DNA of 8,371 nt from Bacteroidota bacterium (lineage in GTDB: Bacteria > Bacteroidota > Bacteroidia > Chitinophagales > Saprospiraceae): positions 1-8,371 of the forward strand of contig QQUB01000903.1 of the NCBI GenBank assembly GCA_008501835.1. The letters are read 5' to 3'. Below the pieces are notes generated by a model. The model searched no databases, was not told where the DNA came from, and was given only the letters and a program-made list of their open reading frames with translations. The number at the start of each line of letters is the position of its first letter. Within the stretch, counting starts at the first letter, position 1. Shown piece after piece: positions 7,701 through 8,371 of the stretch. The position numbers and the translations under genes are program-made.

Positions 7701-8093
7701 ACAAGTTCATATATAGAAAATCAGGGAAATGGAACATATTCGATCCGGCCATTGCCGATCCAGGCACAAATTGCCCCTGTTCAGGGGTTAATAAGCAGGG
7801 ACTTTAATTCGGATGGAAATATGGACATCCTGCTTTCCGGCAATTTTCATGTTTCCGAAATGGAAACAGGAAGGGCTGATGCTGGAAATGGCTTATTGTT
7901 ATTAGGAGACGGAAAGGGAAATTTTCAACCTACAAAAATATCCGAGTCGGGATTTTATGCTCCGGGAGATGTTAGAGACATGGTTTTGCTCAATTCTGAT
8001 TCGGAAGGATCACCTTTGATCATTGTCGCAAACAATAATGACAGGATCCAGGTTATTAAACATGAGGAGGGGGGTGTCCAGTTAGAAAATTAA
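4731..8093 (+). CDS. Large VCBS/FG-GAP repeat lipoprotein with central ASPIC/UnbV (CRTAC) domain
   Basis: A 1120-residue lipoprotein. The ATG at 4731 is preferred over the in-frame ATG at 4677 because it starts a clean signal peptide (MKYSYQK, then a hydrophobic core) ending in the lipobox L25-Q26-A27-C28; the longer form would put 18 unrelated residues in front. Calcium-type motifs of the DxNxDG kind begin near residues 83, 135, 195, 264, 316, 398 and 486 (first propeller). An ASPIC/UnbV domain spans about 520-605, with HFGLG at 566-570 and WPDG at 582-585. Further motifs begin near 664, 716, 775, 835, 886, 920 and 1024 (second propeller). Some are weaker (DADNDEDLD, DFDKTGTYD). In this family such domains make integrin-like calcium-stabilised propellers for adhesion or ligand binding. 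Related proteins often sit beside SusC/SusD genes, but none is seen here. The protein should be anchored in the envelope, perhaps at the cell surface. No enzyme motif is visible. The frame is intact throughout. Confidence 0.93.
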   Translation: MKYSYQKNTFSICRISLFIFSLVLLQACNNSTETNNSSESPLFSLLEADESGIHFNNVLQESPSVNTYVYFNAYNGGGVAIGDINNDNLPDIYFTGSMVENKLYLNKGNMQFEDITSNAGVGGRNDWTTGVTMADVNNDGLLDIYVCRAYNNNFPELAANLLYINNGDLTFTEQAQAYGIADQSWSTHSTFFDYDLDGDLDLYVLNHLKVNTLDHGFSLANFTNPVHERSDHFYRNNGNGTFTDVTVEAGVLNYGVGLGVVSGDVNNDGWPDIYVANDRQEPDILYINNGDGTFENTIHQAVRHTSYSSMGVDLSDFNNDGQLDMMVCDMMAQNNYRRKTQMFGMNPQDFWMIVADGYHYQYMRNVLQLNNGNGTFSEIGQMAGVAKTDWSWATFFADFDNDGLKDLFVSNGIKRDIEDNDFKIELEKKLKDGYYEGSIEELVNMMPSNPIPNKIFRNNGDLTFSDKSSDFGITQPCFSNGAAYADLDLDGDLDLVVNNINLTASVYENNARKDLANNYLQIQLSGENGNLFALGAKVSVKSGDLQQHQELTLTRGFKSSVEPKIHFGLGSHSQVDEVVVTWPDGTQSRLNDIAANQLLEIDKTGAKEGLPDPWGNKHTPLFTDISKTSNADFQHSENEYDDYLKESLLPHKTSQFGPKIALGDVDGNGWDDFFIGGASGQAGVLYLQNDESDFRESSGPWQRDRAYEDIGALFFDADNDEDLDLYVVSGGNEFEQDSPLLQDRLYVNLGNGQFERATDALPEMLTSGGCVSAADYDGDGDLDLFIGGRLIPGQYPFAPRSYLLQNDNGKFTDVTAETGNDLLSPGLVTTALWTDFDKDEDLDLILTGEWMPISFFENNNGNFTNQTEKYGFDHTTGWWNIIIEEDFDGDGDMDYVAGNLGKNYKYKASDYEPLHIYCSDFDKTGTYDIVLGYYDDGTLFPVRGRQCSSEQMPFLKEKFPTYDQFAKANINDIYGDEALESALHYQAKLFTSSYIENQGNGTYSIRPLPIQAQIAPVQGLISRDFNSDGNMDILLSGNFHVSEMETGRADAGNGLLLLGDGKGNFQPTKISESGFYAPGDVRDMVLLNSDSEGSPLIIVANNNDRIQVIKHEEGGVQLEN

Positions 8094-8121
8094 AAGAAAT
8101 ATATGGACCTTACAAAGCAAT

Positions 8122-8154
8122 AAAAAAGTAGCTTGCCTTTGCAGACAAGCTACT
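8122..8154 (-). terminator. Intrinsic terminator of the DUF5777-like gene (minus strand)
   Basis: AGTAGCTTG (8127-8135) and CAAGCTACT (8146-8154) form a perfect 9-bp stem with a 10-base loop. On the minus strand the stem is followed by a run of six T (complement of A 8122-8127), then ATTGC, as expected for a Rho-independent terminator of the gene ending at 8176. On the plus strand the stem is followed by GTGTAATTA, so it is a poor terminator for the converging lipoprotein gene, though it may still stop or protect that transcript. Confidence 0.85.
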
Positions 8155-8175
8155 GTGTAATTAGGTAACTTCTAA

Positions 8176-8371
8176 CTAAAACCCTTTGGGTTTAACTATA
8201 GTAAATACTCTTGACACATTAAACCCAAAGTGAATATCTCCTTTAGTCCAGTCACCTGTGGTCTCTGTTATATATCCTTTAGGCACCATCGAGGTGGAAT
8301 TAGTGAAGTGTAATTGAAAAACATGCCCTCCGGTTTCAATATCAAATCCTATGGACAGAGAATTGGTATAT
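8176..8371 (-). CDS. DUF5777-like outer-membrane beta-barrel protein, C-terminal part
   Basis: The minus strand reads 64 codons from the right edge to a TAG at 8176-8178; the start lies outside the window. The visible C-terminus contains SIGFDIETGGHVFQLHFTN, then GDWTKGDIHFGFNVSRVF, and ends KPKGF. The GGHVFQLHFTNS and GDIHFGFNxSRVF segments are the ones I associate with the C-terminal strands of DUF5777, a Bacteroidota family predicted to be an outer-membrane beta-barrel. Alternating polar and hydrophobic residues and the aromatic-rich strands fit that. The protein does not end in a terminal F strand in the classic Omp85 style, since KPKGF follows the strand. The gene converges with the VCBS/ASPIC gene (83 bases between stops) and has its own terminator at 8122-8154. 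DUF5777 genes often sit near YceI-like or cytochrome genes; the window does not extend far enough to see. Confidence 0.82.
   Translation of the reverse strand, partial: YTNSLSIGFDIETGGHVFQLHFTNSTSMVPKGYITETTGDWTKGDIHFGFNVSRVFTIVKPKGF
8184..8230. repeat. Perfect 12-bp inverted repeat at the end of the DUF5777-like gene
   Basis: CTTTGGGTTTAA (8184-8195) and TTAAACCCAAAG (8219-8230) are exact reverse complements separated by 23 bases. Both arms lie inside the last codons of the minus-strand gene, and on its mRNA they would form a 12-bp hairpin just before the stop codon, followed by the terminator hairpin about 20 bases downstream. Confidence 0.75.

Noticed and set aside
4980..7830. Repeated short Asp/Asn codon blocks (such as AATAATGATGG) as a DNA repeat array
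   Set aside because: They are irregularly spaced and in frame, and each encodes a calcium-type FG-GAP loop, so protein repeats explain them without a DNA-level or CRISPR repeat.

Overview
The window reads as a chromosomal segment of a Bacteroidota (Bacteroidetes) bacterium. The evidence is a TTTG-N19-TAACTTTG promoter before the tRNA gene (the -33/-7 pattern of that phylum), A-rich start regions without Shine-Dalgarno sequences, two lipoproteins, and several families typical of the phylum (BNR/VPS10-like secreted proteins, DUF6263-like lipoproteins, VCBS/ASPIC lipoproteins, DUF5777-like barrels). I cannot place it more finely.

Layout. Positions 1-1381 hold, on the minus strand, the first 460 codons of a secreted multi-Asp-box (BNR, sortilin/VPS10-like) protein that runs off the left edge. 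An intergenic region of about 170 bases separates it from a divergent, strikingly methionine-rich lipoprotein (1549-2397, DUF6263-like) that ends in a hairpin. A compact tRNA-Arg(UCU) unit follows (about 2518-2690), with its own promoter and an intrinsic terminator. Next come a small helical TerB-like protein (2825-3163) and, 31 bases later, a Bcr/CflA-type MFS efflux transporter (3195-4433); these two may be cotranscribed. After an intergenic stretch of about 300 bases with only short palindromes comes a large lipoprotein (4731-8093) with 14 calcium-type FG-GAP/VCBS motifs and a central ASPIC/UnbV domain. It converges on the 3' end of a DUF5777-like outer-membrane beta-barrel gene on the minus strand (8176 to beyond 8371), which has a clear minus-strand terminator at 8122-8154.

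How the genes relate. Three gene products should be exported or cell-envelope anchored (BNR protein, DUF6263-like lipoprotein, VCBS/ASPIC lipoprotein), one is an inner-membrane exporter and one a probable outer-membrane barrel. They look like separate transcription units rather than one pathway. I see no mobile element, CRISPR array, defence island or biosynthetic cluster, and no convincing undescribed system. The points most worth a second look are the methionine-rich strands of the lipoprotein, a perfect 12-bp inverted repeat at the end of the DUF5777-like gene, and the cysteine-containing insert in the second propeller of the VCBS/ASPIC protein.
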